Origin: Agapetus fuscipes
Lineage: Eukaryota > Arthropoda > Insecta > Trichoptera > Glossosomatidae
DNA: 64,000 bases
Direction: 5' to 3'
NCBI GenBank assembly: GCA_951799405.1
Contig: OX637353.1
Coordinates: forward strand, 6,324,001 to 6,388,000
The notes under the pieces are model-generated. The model was not told the DNA's origin. It was given only the letters and a program-made list of their open reading frames with translations, and did no database searches. Position numbers and translations under genes: made by a program. Each line of letters starts with the position of its first letter. Positions within the stretch are counted from its first letter, which is position 1. Below are positions 45,059 to 56,013 of the stretch, piece after piece.

Positions 45059-46618
45059 AATGCCTGCTTTAACATGTACTTTGTAAGTGAACATCACCTG
45101 CTAATATAGGTCAGAAACTCGCATTGCAGATTCACGCATGATCTGTGCAAATAGTTCAAGTTCGTATCGATAACCACCAGATTGTGATTAGGAGCACATA
45201 TCTCTCTATAAGGAACTTGTTTTGTTCACAGGTATTTGGCTCCACAAATTTTGATTAGATCATAACCAATATTGTAAATATGAGCCGGGTCGCGAATACG
45301 AGCAGCACCAGTGTCTCGCCTTGTTATGATACTAGGTAATTAATCGCGGATGAATGACTGAACGAGTTTGTGTGTTTGATTAGAAACTGAATGGTTGCTG
45401 ATGCGATTTGTAGCCCGCCATGTGATCGTACCCAGCCAGTGTGCCTGTAATGCTGAGCCCTGCTCATCTCGCGCCCTGTCTTTGACGAGGAAATTTTAAC
45501 GTTAGGGCTGAAGTGTGGACGAAATATTTGAATCTGAATAGGTACAGAGTTTTGATATTGAATATGGATAAAATATCCAGTCGTTGACCAACTTTTGCAC
45601 AAGTGTGCACTAAATAGAACTAAAAAGAAGAGGAAATTGAGTTTTAAGAATGATTGATTGTTTAATGATCTCAATTTTAATTAGTTATTAGTACTAATCT
45701 TTATTTTATAAAAATACACCTTAATGAGACCTATTTTTTTTATTATTAAAAGGTGATACCTACGGCATTTACAATTTTTCAAACGCAATGCAATTATACA
45801 AATTGTGTTTTAATTAATTTTAGAAACCACCCAAGGCATAAACTTATTGATGGCCAATTAATCCATTTTATGCATCATCAGCAATGAGGAAATTTTTCAT
45901 GTAACTTGAAATTACGGGAAGTATTGAAAACATTCGGTGTTATTCTCAAACAGCAAAGCCATGCCTCATCCGCAGCCCAAAATGAATTTTCTATTAAAAA
46001 ACTTGATGATCCGTATATCAGCTATGGATCAAATATTTTCTGAATAGCTCTGATTGTTGTTAAAGTTGTGAAATGCATTTATGTTTAACTTGTTTTTTTA
46101 AAGCTCAGGCTAGATTTGTTCCTCTGTAGCCTCTACGGATTGCACGTGCCTGCCAGCCACTGATCCGAACAAGTGTTCGACTGTATGTGTGCCTAGCTGC
46201 GTATGAGATTTAACGAATCGGCTTATGTGTGTGGCGGGTCCCCTTTATAATATTTCAGTGGCAAATGTTTGTCAATATCCATACACCCGGAAGAGTTCAC
46301 TCGGTAGAGCCGGTCTCGGGTCGCACAGGGTTATTTGAGGCTTAAAACATAAAGGACATTAAATAACCAGGCATTACCTGATAAACATCATTATTATTAT
46401 TTATTGTACCTAAAATAATCGTCAACAATTTCGCCCACGTAAGAGTTGTAATAGATATCTAAGACTGAGATTGAGGAATGAAGTGAGGAAGACTGTGGCT
46501 CAGTTTTTATGAGTTGCGAGCTAGATCGCGAGGTCGAAGGACAGGGGGAATTAAATACAAAAGTTGAAGGAGGACATGACTCCAATTGTGCTGTAGCGCC
46601 ATCAAAGAAGAAGAGTTT
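45059..46618. other. Intergenic, no gene assigned
   Basis: A 116-codon minus frame (45324-45674) and others are unrecognised. The base composition is more mixed than average. Confidence 0.35.
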
Positions 46619-47005
46619 TTATGTATGTATTTGATACTGATGATTTGATGATGATGATGAATTGATATAGCGCCGTTTTGTGAAGATTGTCACTCCAAGG
46701 GCGCTTTCTGTGCTATTGAGGGATGTTTGAAGGTTCTCCCTGGATTTCGATGCTCGAACTTCCGGTGGCAGCTGGTTCCACGAAGAGGGACCCGCAACAG
46801 CAAACGCACGATTGCCAAACACAGTGGTTAATTTCCTGGTTGGCTCGTTCACCAACGTTTTGGAGCCCCTCTCTGCTGAGCGCAGTGTCAGTCCTCTCTC
46901 CTGTAAATCCTTCGGGTGCACTAGTTCTTGCAAGTACTCCAGCGCCATTCCTTGTAGAGCGTTCAAGTGCGTTTTGCAAGACCCATCGTCACTAGCCTTA
47001 GGCAA
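46619..47005 (-). pseudogene. CR1/L2-like LINE, C-terminal fragment
   Basis: A 128-codon frame on the minus strand. Residues from about 42 read RSAERGSK, TRKLTTVFGNRAFAVAGPSS, then WNQLPPEVRASKSRENLQTS, which is the standard post-RT ending of CR1/L2/Jockey-type polyproteins (Gly-x-Arg-Ala-Phe, then Trp-Asn-x-Leu-Pro). The usual Phe-Lys-x-x-Leu-Lys that follows is only partly visible, and a serine run (from ATC/ATG repeats at 46640-46660) replaces the end. No RT motif remains upstream. It is unrelated to LINE-A, which lacks the WNxLP motif. Confidence 0.75.
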
Positions 47006-47718
47006 AATAAGAATTTTGATTTTTCATTCTCATTCACATTTATTCAGTGAATACAACCATTTGTTTCTCGACCTTAATACAATAGTTAGTATCTCGGACT
47101 GCTGATAAAAATGCATGTTTTGGATACAACATTTGAATTCTCTGGAAAAAAATGCCTCAACAAAAAACATGTCTGTTTAGACTTGTTATTGGTTTAAATA
47201 GAAAAATATACAAGAAGAAATTACCTTTAAAGAAAAATAAGTAAGAAAACAGTTTCCAATATTTTTTTTTTTTTGTAAAACCGAGTATCTTTAAACTACT
47301 ATTCAGATACGGAATGGCTATAAAAAGTGATCAACAATGCATTTTCACCTTAAATTTGGTTTGCTTCTTCAAAAAATTTGGGTCATTTTCAATGAATATT
47401 TAGAACATCTTGCGCGCTGCACAGAATATTCGGTCATTCGACATCCGGCAGACGTGGCCGGCCAATTTAAAATAAAATCAATATTTATTCTCACCGCTCC
47501 ATTAAAAATATCGGCTGTAAGTTTTTTGCGTCCTTTTCTCTTCCTCTCCAAAGGGAGAGCATTATTCTATTGGAAGCGCCACAAAGCGCCCTCCCAGAGG
47601 GGAGCGGGGTGGCGGGGGACGGAGAGGGGCATGCTGCTCATCCACATGGGGACAGTGGCTAAACGTTTAAATGTGTTCTAAAGTAAGCAATACACCCACC
47701 AGCAAACCCTTATTCATA
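47006..47718. other. Intergenic with GC-rich spot
   Basis: A 114-codon plus frame (47337-47681) ends in a G-rich stretch (47570-47640). No domain is recognised. Confidence 0.35.
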
Positions 47719-47892
47719 CGAGTAGGAGTTCACGCTTAAAAATGCCGCATGTGGAGTTACAATATAAAACTCAATCTCAAATGAACATAAGCCGTGCAAC
47801 ACTTGCCGACCTTCCTTGAAACAGGAGTAACGTTGGGAAAAGTGAACCATTTTTTTACAGTATGTGTGGTCAGCCTCATTGGAACTTATTGG
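47719..47892 (-). mobile_element. LINE-A tail, arm of an inverted pair
   Basis: Antisense copy from AGTAGGAGTTCACGC to TGTGGTCAGCCTCATTGG. Its 3' 60 bases are missing. It abuts the plus-strand copy that follows. Confidence 0.75.
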
Positions 47893-48074
47893 TTTCACTG
47901 TTTCAGGGAAGGTCGGCAAAAGTTGCAGGGTTTATGCTCATTTCAGGCTTGGATTTTAATTTGTAAGAACACATTCAGAATTTGTAAGCGTGAACTTACA
48001 CGTGTCTGTTTGTGGGCCTGCATTTGATACGAGTTTTGAATGTAAATATACCTTTGCAACTTAGATTATAGATA
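47893..48074 (+). mobile_element. LINE-A tail, second arm of an inverted pair
   Basis: Begins at CACTGTTTCAGGGAAGG, so the first 70 bases are absent, and runs to TTGCAACTTAGATTATAG. It carries the second sub-type signature (CACATTCAGAATTTG). Confidence 0.8.
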
Positions 48075-49363
48075 AAAGAAGTATATTTTTTCATCTTTGT
48101 CGTATACTACGCTATCTACGCCGTATTTAAATAGATTACGACTTGTCTACGCCAAGTTCTTTTTAGCAACAATTACTTTGCTACCATTTAAAGATATTAT
48201 TGGTGTTACACGGAGAATGCAGTTTTATTTTAGGAGATGTTTGTTTCTTATTCAACTTACTCCTGTTGAAATATGCAATTAGGAATTCTGTTAACAACTA
48301 AGCACTCACCAGCTGCCCCGAAGCCCTTGACTAATGTCTGTGTCTGTACTGGCCGTTACTTCCCGATCGCTTTATTCGACGGCTTTGTGAGGACGTTGAA
48401 ACCTTCTCGATGGTTAAACATTTACGTTTGCTTTTGATAATAATGATTATTAACGTCCCAATGGCGAAAAGCGCAAACGAGATCACACAAAACGTGTGCA
48501 GAGCCAACATATACATTCCCCCTCACACGCCCGTACTGAATAAAACGTATACTGTATTCAAATAGCATACAAGGATAAGTCTCTTGTGGCAAGGGATTAT
48601 TGAAACCATATTCTTTGAATAAAAATGAACACCCTTTGACGAGGCATGAATTAAAAAAAAAAATTTTTTTTCAGAGCTCTGACTCGAATATAACTAAGTG
48701 TTTTTTTTTAAATCAATTTAAGTTTTTTTATAAATTTATTAAAGGCAGTGAAGAAAAAAACATTTTTTATATTTTTTCTTAAAATCAACAAGTAACTATG
48801 GACGATAGTGAAACGAAAATATTTTAATTTGTGTTTTAAATTGTTTTTTTTTTCAATTAAAAAATCAGTGTACTTATATCAATTTCAGTTTCGAAAAGTT
48901 CGTTTTTTAAAATAATTTATGCAAAGAAAAGTGTAGACCTTGAAAGAATCTGTCAGCTTAGAATCTAAACTGACAGATTCTTATATCTCTAGATTCTGAT
49001 ATCTAAACTTTAGATCACCTTATAATTTTTTAAGAGAAAAATAATAGTTTTTCTCATTTTGATTTCGAGCTGATATCGAGGTCTACCGTGGACTCTGACT
49101 AACACGTTAAAGCACCAGAAATTGGCGTAAAAAGACAAAAAACGAGAGGAAATCCAGTAAGTTAGCTTGTCATTGATAGAATCAGTTGTTGACGTGAACC
49201 ATATTACCATTAGAGAGACACTCTGCGTCTTATTTGATTAGGCGGCGAAGGTTCTCGATGTTTAGTTGGGTAAAGTGGCATACAAACACGGGAAGAACAA
49301 TTACCAGGGAAACGTCAGGGCCTGGTGCAAATAAAATACTTGTATTTAAAAAAAAATACAATG
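48075..49363. other. AT-rich sequence with a small hairpin
   Basis: Bases 48944-48956 and 48970-48982 (AAGAATCTGTCAG and its complement) are perfect 13-base arms around 13 bases. Otherwise nothing was recognised. Confidence 0.5.
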
Positions 49364-49540
49364 TGTGTAGCCAGGGGCGTGCGTCCCATACAGGCACATG
49401 CACCTTAAAGGTAGGCAAAAAAAACATTTAAGCTTGATACTCAGATTTAAATTCAAAATTTAAGTTCTATTGGAGCCAACGTTCATCAGCTTATTCAGCT
49501 TATCTATCAGTTAATTTCAAATGAGTTATTTTAAAGGAAT
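49364..49540 (+). mobile_element. hAT-type MITE, left part with TSD
   Basis: The TSD TGTGTAGC (49364-49371) is followed by CAGGGGCGTGCGTCCC. The body, to TTATTTTAAAGGAAT, aligns with the reverse complement of 34062-34280. It is interrupted at 49540 by a LINE-A tail. Confidence 0.85.
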
Positions 49541-49780
49541 CTATAATCTAAGTTGCAAAGATATATTAACATTTAAAGCTCATATCAAATGTATGCCCAC
49601 ATACAAACACGTGTAGTTCGCGCTTACAAATGCTGAATGTGTCCTTACAAATAAAATCCTAACCTCAAATGAACATAAACTCTACAACTTTTGCCAACCT
49701 TCCCTGACACAGGGGTGACATTGGCAATGTGAACCATTTTTTACAGTATGTGTGGTTAGCCTCACACCAACCTATGGGAG
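49541..49780 (-). mobile_element. LINE-A tail element inside the hAT MITE
   Basis: Antisense copy from CTATAATCTAAGTTGC to CACACCAACCTATGGG, second sub-type (GCTGAATGTG). GGAAT occurs on both sides (49536-49540 and 49781-49785), a possible short TSD. Confidence 0.85.
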
Positions 49781-49864
49781 GGAATATGGGAGGGGTGGGA
49801 ATGGGAGAAAATAATTAATTTGAACTGTATTTGCCTATACCCAATGCACGCGCCTGTGTGTAAC
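49781..49864 (+). mobile_element. hAT-type MITE, right part with TSD
   Basis: GTATTTGCCTATACCC then GCACGCGCCTG (end at 49856), then TGTGTAAC (49857-49864), a 7 of 8 match to the left duplication. Confidence 0.85.
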
Positions 49865-50195
49865 AGTTATTAAACTACGCTAGGCTATAAAAATTGTATT
49901 TAAGCTAAGAAATAGCAATATTAGTGAATAAAAAACATTAAATAATTTATAAATTATCTTGAATGGTTGGAATGAGGATAAAAAGGACCGATTTTTACCA
50001 ATATTTCTTTATGTAAATGTGACAAAAGAAAGTATTGGTTTTCGGTTCAGATTTTCTTATATTGATACATGTGCAGCATGCGTCTGTTTTTAAATATGTG
50101 AAAAGTGCGTCAACATCAAACATTTAAGGGATTACATCTAACGAGAACAAAAGGATAAATAAACAGAAACACAAGATTTAATTATTGATTTCTAA
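49865..50195. other. AT-rich flank of LINE-A
   Basis: No promoter or 5' UTR of the LINE was recognised. TTGATTTCTAAGGACTGG near 50185 loosely resembles the start of the 10003 repeat. Confidence 0.35.
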
Positions 50196-50252
50196 GGACT
50201 GGTATCAACTTCAATAGATAACATCAGTTATGCACCTGTAGATTCAGAGTGT

Positions 50253-52847
50253 ATGGACGTGAAAATGAGATTCTGGAATGAGTTGAATGCAGTTGTGCGC
50301 GAAAGCAAGAAGAATGAATACATTATAATTTTGGGAGATATGAATGGATGGGTAGGTACGCAAAGAGATGAGTGTGTGAAAATTGTTGGTCCTAGTGGAC
50401 GAGGTGTAGTCAATGATAATGGGCGACACCTGATAGCTTTGTGTGCAGAGCACAGCCTTTTTGCATCAAACACATGGTTTCGACATAAGGATGTGCATCT
50501 GTACACAAGGCAGATTGTGGGAAGTCGCACAATCATTGACTACATCTGTGTGGATGAAAGACTGAGAGGAGCCGTAAGAGATAGCCGTGTCTATCGTGGG
50601 CCTGAAATAGGCAGTGACCACTATCTCTTATGCGCTAAAATAATGATTGGAGAAGTAAGAAAGAAGAAACGTAAGAAGAAAGTAAGAAAGCCAAGAATAA
50701 AAGTAGAAAGTCTGAGTGATGAAAATGTGAAAGTGAAGTATAAATCAGAAATACAAAAAAAGTTAAGTGTGAATAAACTTGAAAAGAATGTTAATGAAAA
50801 AGATATTGAAAGCATGTGGAAGTTTATGAAAGAAGGAATGATTGAATGTGCTCGAAAAGTATGTGGAGAAACGAAAGGTGGAAGATTGAAAGGGGATGCC
50901 TGGTGGAATGCTAAAGTAAAAGAGGCTGTGAAAGTGAAGAAGGAATGTTACAAAAAGTGGCTGAACGACAGGAATGATAGAAAGCTAGAAGATGAATATA
51001 AGATAGCCAAGCAAATGGCGAAGAATGTAGTTTATGAAAGCAAAGCGAATGAACAGAGAAAGATTGATGAAAAAATGAACAGGAGTTTCACCGACAGTAG
51101 GAAGGAATTCTGGAGATGGGTCGGTGCCAATAGGAATAAAGATTCTGCATTGACCACCCCAGGAATCAAAAGTGCTGTTGGTGAGATGGTATGGGAGAAG
51201 GATGAAGTATGTAAGAGATGGAAAGAATATTTTGAAGGGATTTTTGGTCGGGGCGAAAGAATTTTGTTTAGAAAAATGACAGAAGAGAATGAATTTAGGA
51301 TTTTGAAAGAAGAAATAAAAGTATCTATTGAATGTTTGAAGAATGGAAAGTCTGCTGGGTTTGATGGAATAAATGGTGAAATGTTGAAAGCAGGAGGTGA
51401 ATGCGTGATAGATTGGATGTACGAATTATGTAAGCTTTGTGTGAATGCAGGAGTAGTACCGATGGATTGGAGGAAGGCAGTCATTGTTCCCATTTACAAA
51501 GGTAAAGGGGACAAAAAAGACTGTCAGAACTTCAGACCAATCAGTCTACTCAGTATACCAGGAAAAGTCTTCTGTAAGGTGATTATAAAAAATGTGATTC
51601 TGACTACTAGTGAAAGGATTTCCGATATACAGTCCGGCTTTATGGCCGGTAGAGGCTGTGTTGATCAGATTTTTACTCTACGACAACTTGTTGAAAAACA
51701 ATTGTCGGTGAGGCGGAAGCTGTTCACGGCCTTTGTAGATCTGGAAAAGGCTTTTGACTCAGTAGACAGAGGTATGTTATGGGATGTTTTGAAAGCATAC
51801 GGAGTGAATGGGGCTCTCCTAGGTGCGGTGCATGCAAACTATGAAAATAGTACAGCATGTGTTCGTATTGATGATGAGTATAGTGAATGGTTTGAAGTTT
51901 TTAAGGGTGTAAGGCAAGGATGTGTGATGAGCCCATGGCTATTTAACATAGTCATGGACAAGTGTGTTCGAGATGCTAGACTTGATGATTGTGGATTAAT
52001 GATAGGAGAGAGCAAAGTGAGTGTTCTACTGTATGCGGATGATGCTGTTCTTGTATCGGACTCAGCAGTAGAATTGCAAACGATGCTCTCTAGATTGAAC
52101 GAAGCTCTGCTAGGTAATTATTTGAAATTGAATGCAAGTAAGACGAAAGTTTTGATTTTTGAAAGAAATGAAGAAAATACGAACTACGAATTTAGAATAA
52201 ACGGAATGAATGTTGATGTGGTAAATGAGTTTGTATACTTGGGAAGTAAGTTTGAGAAAGATGGAAGAATGACAGGTGAACTTGAAAGAAGAGTAATGAA
52301 GGGCAGGTGTGTACTGGGTGCCACAGCTTGTATCGCCAAAAATCAAAACATTTCTAAAAATGCTCGATTGGCGGTACGCAGTGGCATACTTTTACCCACC
52401 TTGATGTATGGAAGCGAGGCCTGGACGGTGAATGAAAGTGAAATTAGTAAAGTCCATACTGTTGAAATGGACTTTCTAAGAAGTATGATTGGGAAAAAAC
52501 GGAGTGACAGGGTGAGGAATGATTTTGTAAGAAAAGAATGTGGTGCAAAAGAAAGTGTGAAAGTGAAGATTAAAAGAAGTTTGTTAAGATGGTTTGGGCA
52601 TATGGAGAGAATGAATGAGGAAAGACTGACGAAGAAAGTATATGTTGGTAGAATAGATGGATGTCGTGGTAGAGGAAGACCGAGAAAGGTATGGATGGAC
52701 CAAATATCCGAAATTGCGAATGAATGGAATATCCAGAGTCATAATAAAAGAAGAGCTTGTATGAAGAAGGTTATGACTCTGGAGGAAATGAAAGAAGTAT
52801 GCAAGGATAGAAAGAAATGGCGGTTGATCTGTGATGTTGGCGGCTAG
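50253..52847 (+). CDS. LINE-A endonuclease/reverse transcriptase (864 aa, N-terminally truncated)
   Basis: An AP-type endonuclease remnant (about residues 1-130) keeps LGDMNGW (D29, N31), IDYICVDERL and the GSDH motif at 120-123 with its catalytic Asp/His pair. A basic, Lys-rich linker with a predicted helical stretch follows (about 140-290). The reverse transcriptase (about 370-640) shows KSAGFDGINGEML, VPIYKGKG, NFRPISLLS, FVDLEKAFDS (Asp 496), GVRQGCVMSPWLFN (from 552) and YADD at 594-597. The C-terminal domain has MYGSEAWTVNE, LRWFGHMERM, GRGRPRKVWMDQ and DRKKWR. All RT catalytic residues are present and the frame has no stop, so the insertion is recent, but the missing start of the endonuclease makes it inactive as an autonomous element. 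No gag-like ORF1 was found upstream. Many minus-strand frames here are shadows. Confidence 0.95.
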   Translation: MDVKMRFWNELNAVVRESKKNEYIIILGDMNGWVGTQRDECVKIVGPSGRGVVNDNGRHLIALCAEHSLFASNTWFRHKDVHLYTRQIVGSRTIIDYICVDERLRGAVRDSRVYRGPEIGSDHYLLCAKIMIGEVRKKKRKKKVRKPRIKVESLSDENVKVKYKSEIQKKLSVNKLEKNVNEKDIESMWKFMKEGMIECARKVCGETKGGRLKGDAWWNAKVKEAVKVKKECYKKWLNDRNDRKLEDEYKIAKQMAKNVVYESKANEQRKIDEKMNRSFTDSRKEFWRWVGANRNKDSALTTPGIKSAVGEMVWEKDEVCKRWKEYFEGIFGRGERILFRKMTEENEFRILKEEIKVSIECLKNGKSAGFDGINGEMLKAGGECVIDWMYELCKLCVNAGVVPMDWRKAVIVPIYKGKGDKKDCQNFRPISLLSIPGKVFCKVIIKNVILTTSERISDIQSGFMAGRGCVDQIFTLRQLVEKQLSVRRKLFTAFVDLEKAFDSVDRGMLWDVLKAYGVNGALLGAVHANYENSTACVRIDDEYSEWFEVFKGVRQGCVMSPWLFNIVMDKCVRDARLDDCGLMIGESKVSVLLYADDAVLVSDSAVELQTMLSRLNEALLGNYLKLNASKTKVLIFERNEENTNYEFRINGMNVDVVNEFVYLGSKFEKDGRMTGELERRVMKGRCVLGATACIAKNQNISKNARLAVRSGILLPTLMYGSEAWTVNESEISKVHTVEMDFLRSMIGKKRSDRVRNDFVRKECGAKESVKVKIKRSLLRWFGHMERMNEERLTKKVYVGRIDGCRGRGRPRKVWMDQISEIANEWNIQSHNKRRACMKKVMTLEEMKEVCKDRKKWRLICDVGG

Positions 52848-53213
52848 GGTTTGTTAAAGTGAATTTGGTTTTATGATTTAGTTTTTTATGTCCATGTATA
52901 TATTGTTATTTTTATTCTTTGATTTTAAAAAATGTAATTTGTCATGTATGTTCCTTGACTTATAGGTTGTTATGCGGCTGACCACCCATAATATAAAAAT
53001 TGGTTCACTTTGCCAATGTCACCCCTGTTTCAGGGAAGGACGGCAAGAGTTGCAAGGCTTATGTTCATTTGAGATTGGGTTTTTATATTGTAGGTCCACA
53101 TGCGGCATGTGTTAGCGCGAAATTATACATATCTGCTTGTGGGAATGCATTTAGTATAAATCTTAAATGATATATATCTTTGCAGCTTAGATTAGATTAG
53201 ATTAGATTAGAGT
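52848..53213 (+). other. LINE-A 3' UTR and (TTAGA)n tail
   Basis: About 100 bases of unique UTR, then from CCTTGACTTATAGG (about 52948) the sequence that also forms the dispersed tail elements. It contains CCCTGTTTCAGGG, a small hairpin. The end is CTTTGCAGCTTAG followed by repeats of ATTAG. No AATAAA signal sits near the end. Confidence 0.9.
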
Positions 53214-53924
53214 CAGAGATAAAATTTTCATGTGTTACTAACAATCTCCAGTTTAGCTAAGTTAAAAACATATTTAAAAGGATAATATTTAAAGCTGTGG
53301 TCATTTTGCTTTTTAAATAGGATTTCGTACAAGCAATTTTATTTTATTTTAGTTCTAGCAACTATTAGTCGTAGATGATATAAGCAGCTTTCAATAAAAC
53401 GTTTATAAACGTGAATCTTTCGATTGTGATCTTTCCTTCAGATATTTCAAGACCCTACACGTTTGTCACTGTGCACACACATGTAATAAACTGTGTTAGT
53501 GATTGTACATGTGACGGCAGGTACCTGAACTTAAGGTAAAGCAATAAATCAAGTTTGAGTGGTGGCCTGTCTGTGTGGAGGCCTGTCTGTGTGGAGGCCT
53601 ACTACGCAGGCAGACTGGCAACGTCGAGTGATACAACTCTAAAACCACAGCGTGGGATGCAATATTGAAGCATTCACCTCGTATCCAGCAATCCTACTTT
53701 GACTTTCCTTAGGCTTCACTAGCGCTTAGCATGGCTATTTTATTAATGTTTATACCAAATAATAAAAAAAAAAACATTTCAAGTATGGCTTAAGGATTTT
53801 TTGTAACAAATATGAATACGGTAGATAGATAACTAAAACTAAATTGTATGTACAACGGTGAAATTCCGATTCAGATGATAGGACGATACCTTGACCTTGT
53901 GAGTAAAGCCGAACACTGAATTCG
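53214..53924. other. Intergenic, short tandem duplication
   Basis: GCCTGTCTGTGTGGAG is repeated twice at about 53563-53598. Otherwise nothing was recognised. Confidence 0.45.
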
Positions 53925-54035
53925 ATTCCATCGGAAATGATTTCCCGTGTCGATGTTTTGTAGTAGCCTTAATCGGCAAGATGCAATTCTTATAGAAATA
54001 ACGCGATAAGAAGTTGCGTAAAATAATCAGTTTAC
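53925..54035 (+). mobile_element. SINE2, internally deleted and diverged
   Basis: GAATTCGATTCCATCGG (B-box region), AAATGATTTCCCGTGTCG, AATCGGCAAGATG, then jumps to AATAACGCGATAAGAAG near the 3' end. The A-box region is not clear. Confidence 0.55.
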
Positions 54036-54988
54036 GTGCGCTATTTGAAGAAATACAATAAAGCATGAAAATAAGTTTATTTGAAGATATACGCTTAAAA
54101 GTAGAGCATGTAAATTTCCAGTTAAACCATCTTTTATTCTCAAATTTTCTTTGAAATTTCTCTTTAAATGTTTTTTTCATTTAACCAGCTAAGATGAAAT
54201 TTAGTGCTTGTATTGAAACGAGTCATAAAGATTCACATATATTTAAAGTGGTTGGGTCTTATTGTGTTGAAAATCTGTTCACAGTCTTTTCAGAGTTTAG
54301 AGTTTTGTGGATTCTGAACAGAGTCTTACAGAGATTTACAGAGAGACAGATATTGTATTTACAAAGATTGTGGATGGAAGTGTGGAGTTCAAGAAAAAAT
54401 GATAGTTTTACAAAGTTTTAAACAGTGTATGGCAAGAGTCAATCTTCTTCCCTAGTAATTTATTTCACAATTATGACCATTAAGTTTACTAGTTCTGAAG
54501 CTCTGCGAGTTGTTGGTAATAAGAGGAATACATAAAGTAAATCACATCTGAAAAATCATAGTAATGTTTTTGTATCCTTCGATGCAAGAATATGCCACAA
54601 ATCCTGAAAGCTTGCTGGCCTCATTACTGCAGAATACATCAGCCCAATTTCCGGCCTGAAATTCACTTTGGCGCTGGTTACAAAGCAGAGTTCATGACAT
54701 TATCGACATCGACGAGGAAATCCATGGTTCGAGGTTCTCTCGCGCCGCAACTTATTGCAACAACAAAGCACTCACACCATATAGACAAACATAGCCTACC
54801 AAGTGGGAAAGTTGTAAATTAAAAAAACATATTTATCTAATATATTGTTAGCGAAAGACGAAATCAAGACATTTTCAACCTTTTCCCAATTTTGTTGACC
54901 TATAATTATGATTAAAGATTTTAAATTATGATTACGGTCGTTAGACATTTTAAAGAATGAACAAAAACGGATTTTACTGACCGTGCAA
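54036..54988. other. AT-rich sequence, nothing recognised
   Basis: A 113-codon minus frame (53839-54180) is Lys/Phe/Asn-rich and unrecognised. Confidence 0.4.
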
Positions 54989-55075
54989 TATTTAAAGCTC
55001 ATATCAAATGCATGCTCACATACAAACACGTGTAGTTTGCGCTTACAAATGCTGACTCTGTACTTACAATAATTA
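54989..55075 (-). mobile_element. LINE-A tail, internal fragment
   Basis: ATTTAAAGCTCATATCAAATGC to GCTTACAAATGCTGA and TACTTACAAT: second sub-type, both ends missing. Confidence 0.65.
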
Positions 55076-56013
55076 TGAACCACTCATGTACCCGAAAAAA
55101 ATATATTTTTTCCAGGGTTGGCAAACCTCACAGTTCTATGTGACTAAGGTCCTGAGCAATCAACAATAACATATTAGTTTGGCGTTTATGTAACAACCTA
55201 AACGTACAGTCCAAAAAAAAAAACATTGTTAGTTGTGCAGAAATAATCTCTGTTAGCGGTGATCAACAATGCATTTTTCTATGATGCGTGATAAAAGTCA
55301 TTGTATTGGCATTGATTCAATTTTAAATGTGTATAATTTACATTGTTTAGGACACAGATACTTTACTCATTTTTTATCGACGCCAACAATGTACAAATGT
55401 ACATTTTTTACAACGTTATTTTAAAGCGGATTTTACCAAAAATAAAGAATTTTTTAAAATGCCATGCTTTTGCACGCACTAGACGATTGTTCATTAATAT
55501 TTTTGATACCAAAGTATGTCAGTGTGCTGAATCCACTTAATTAGTTGAGTTTCCTCCAGCCGTCAGCTGTCTGGGCCTCCTTCCACCTTCCACTCAGGGT
55601 CCAGGAGTTGCTCTCAGGTCTGCATCTTGAGCTTGTTTGTCTCCCGCCGGCCAAATTGCGGAAGCCGCTCACAACTATCTCAAAGTGAGGCTCTGTGCCC
55701 AAAGTATAAAACTCACAACTCAACAATTAAGGTTTACCAAAATTGTATGGGAGTGAAAACGTTCACTGAAGGCGCTGTTGTGGGATCAATAGAGTAAGCG
55801 TTCATACTTGTTTTATACTTGGGGCTCTCTAGCCTACCCCAGGGGTTTATCAAGCAGACGAACGCCCAGTTCCGTCCAAGGTTCCTCGTCTTCTAAACAC
55901 CACTAATGTACAGGTCGTACGTATTAGTGAGTACAAACGAGTAATGCCGGATTTATGAAAACTCTAAGGCCCGGTATTTTCAATGCTAGCATAGGTGATT
56001 TTAAAATGATTAA
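55076..56013. other. Intergenic with GC-richer block
   Basis: 55545-55720 is GC-richer; a 61-codon minus frame there (SRCRPESNSWTLSGRWKEAQ) is unrecognised and may be debris of a mobile element. Confidence 0.35.

Larger units (their letters stand above)
50196..53213 (+). mobile_element. LINE-A non-LTR retrotransposon, 5'-truncated
   Basis: The element comprises an open frame (open from 50196, first ATG at 50253), a 3' UTR and a tail of about five TTAGA units (53188-53212). Homology to the endonuclease begins before the ATG (ISYAPVDSE at 50223-50249, the usual VYAP region), so the ATG is not the ancestral start and about 100 N-terminal residues are lost. A microsatellite-type tail in place of poly(A), with no RNase H region, points to an RTE-like or related clade; the exact clade needs a tree. 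AGATAA on both sides (about 50215 and 53218) could be a TSD but is too short to trust. Confidence 0.9.
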
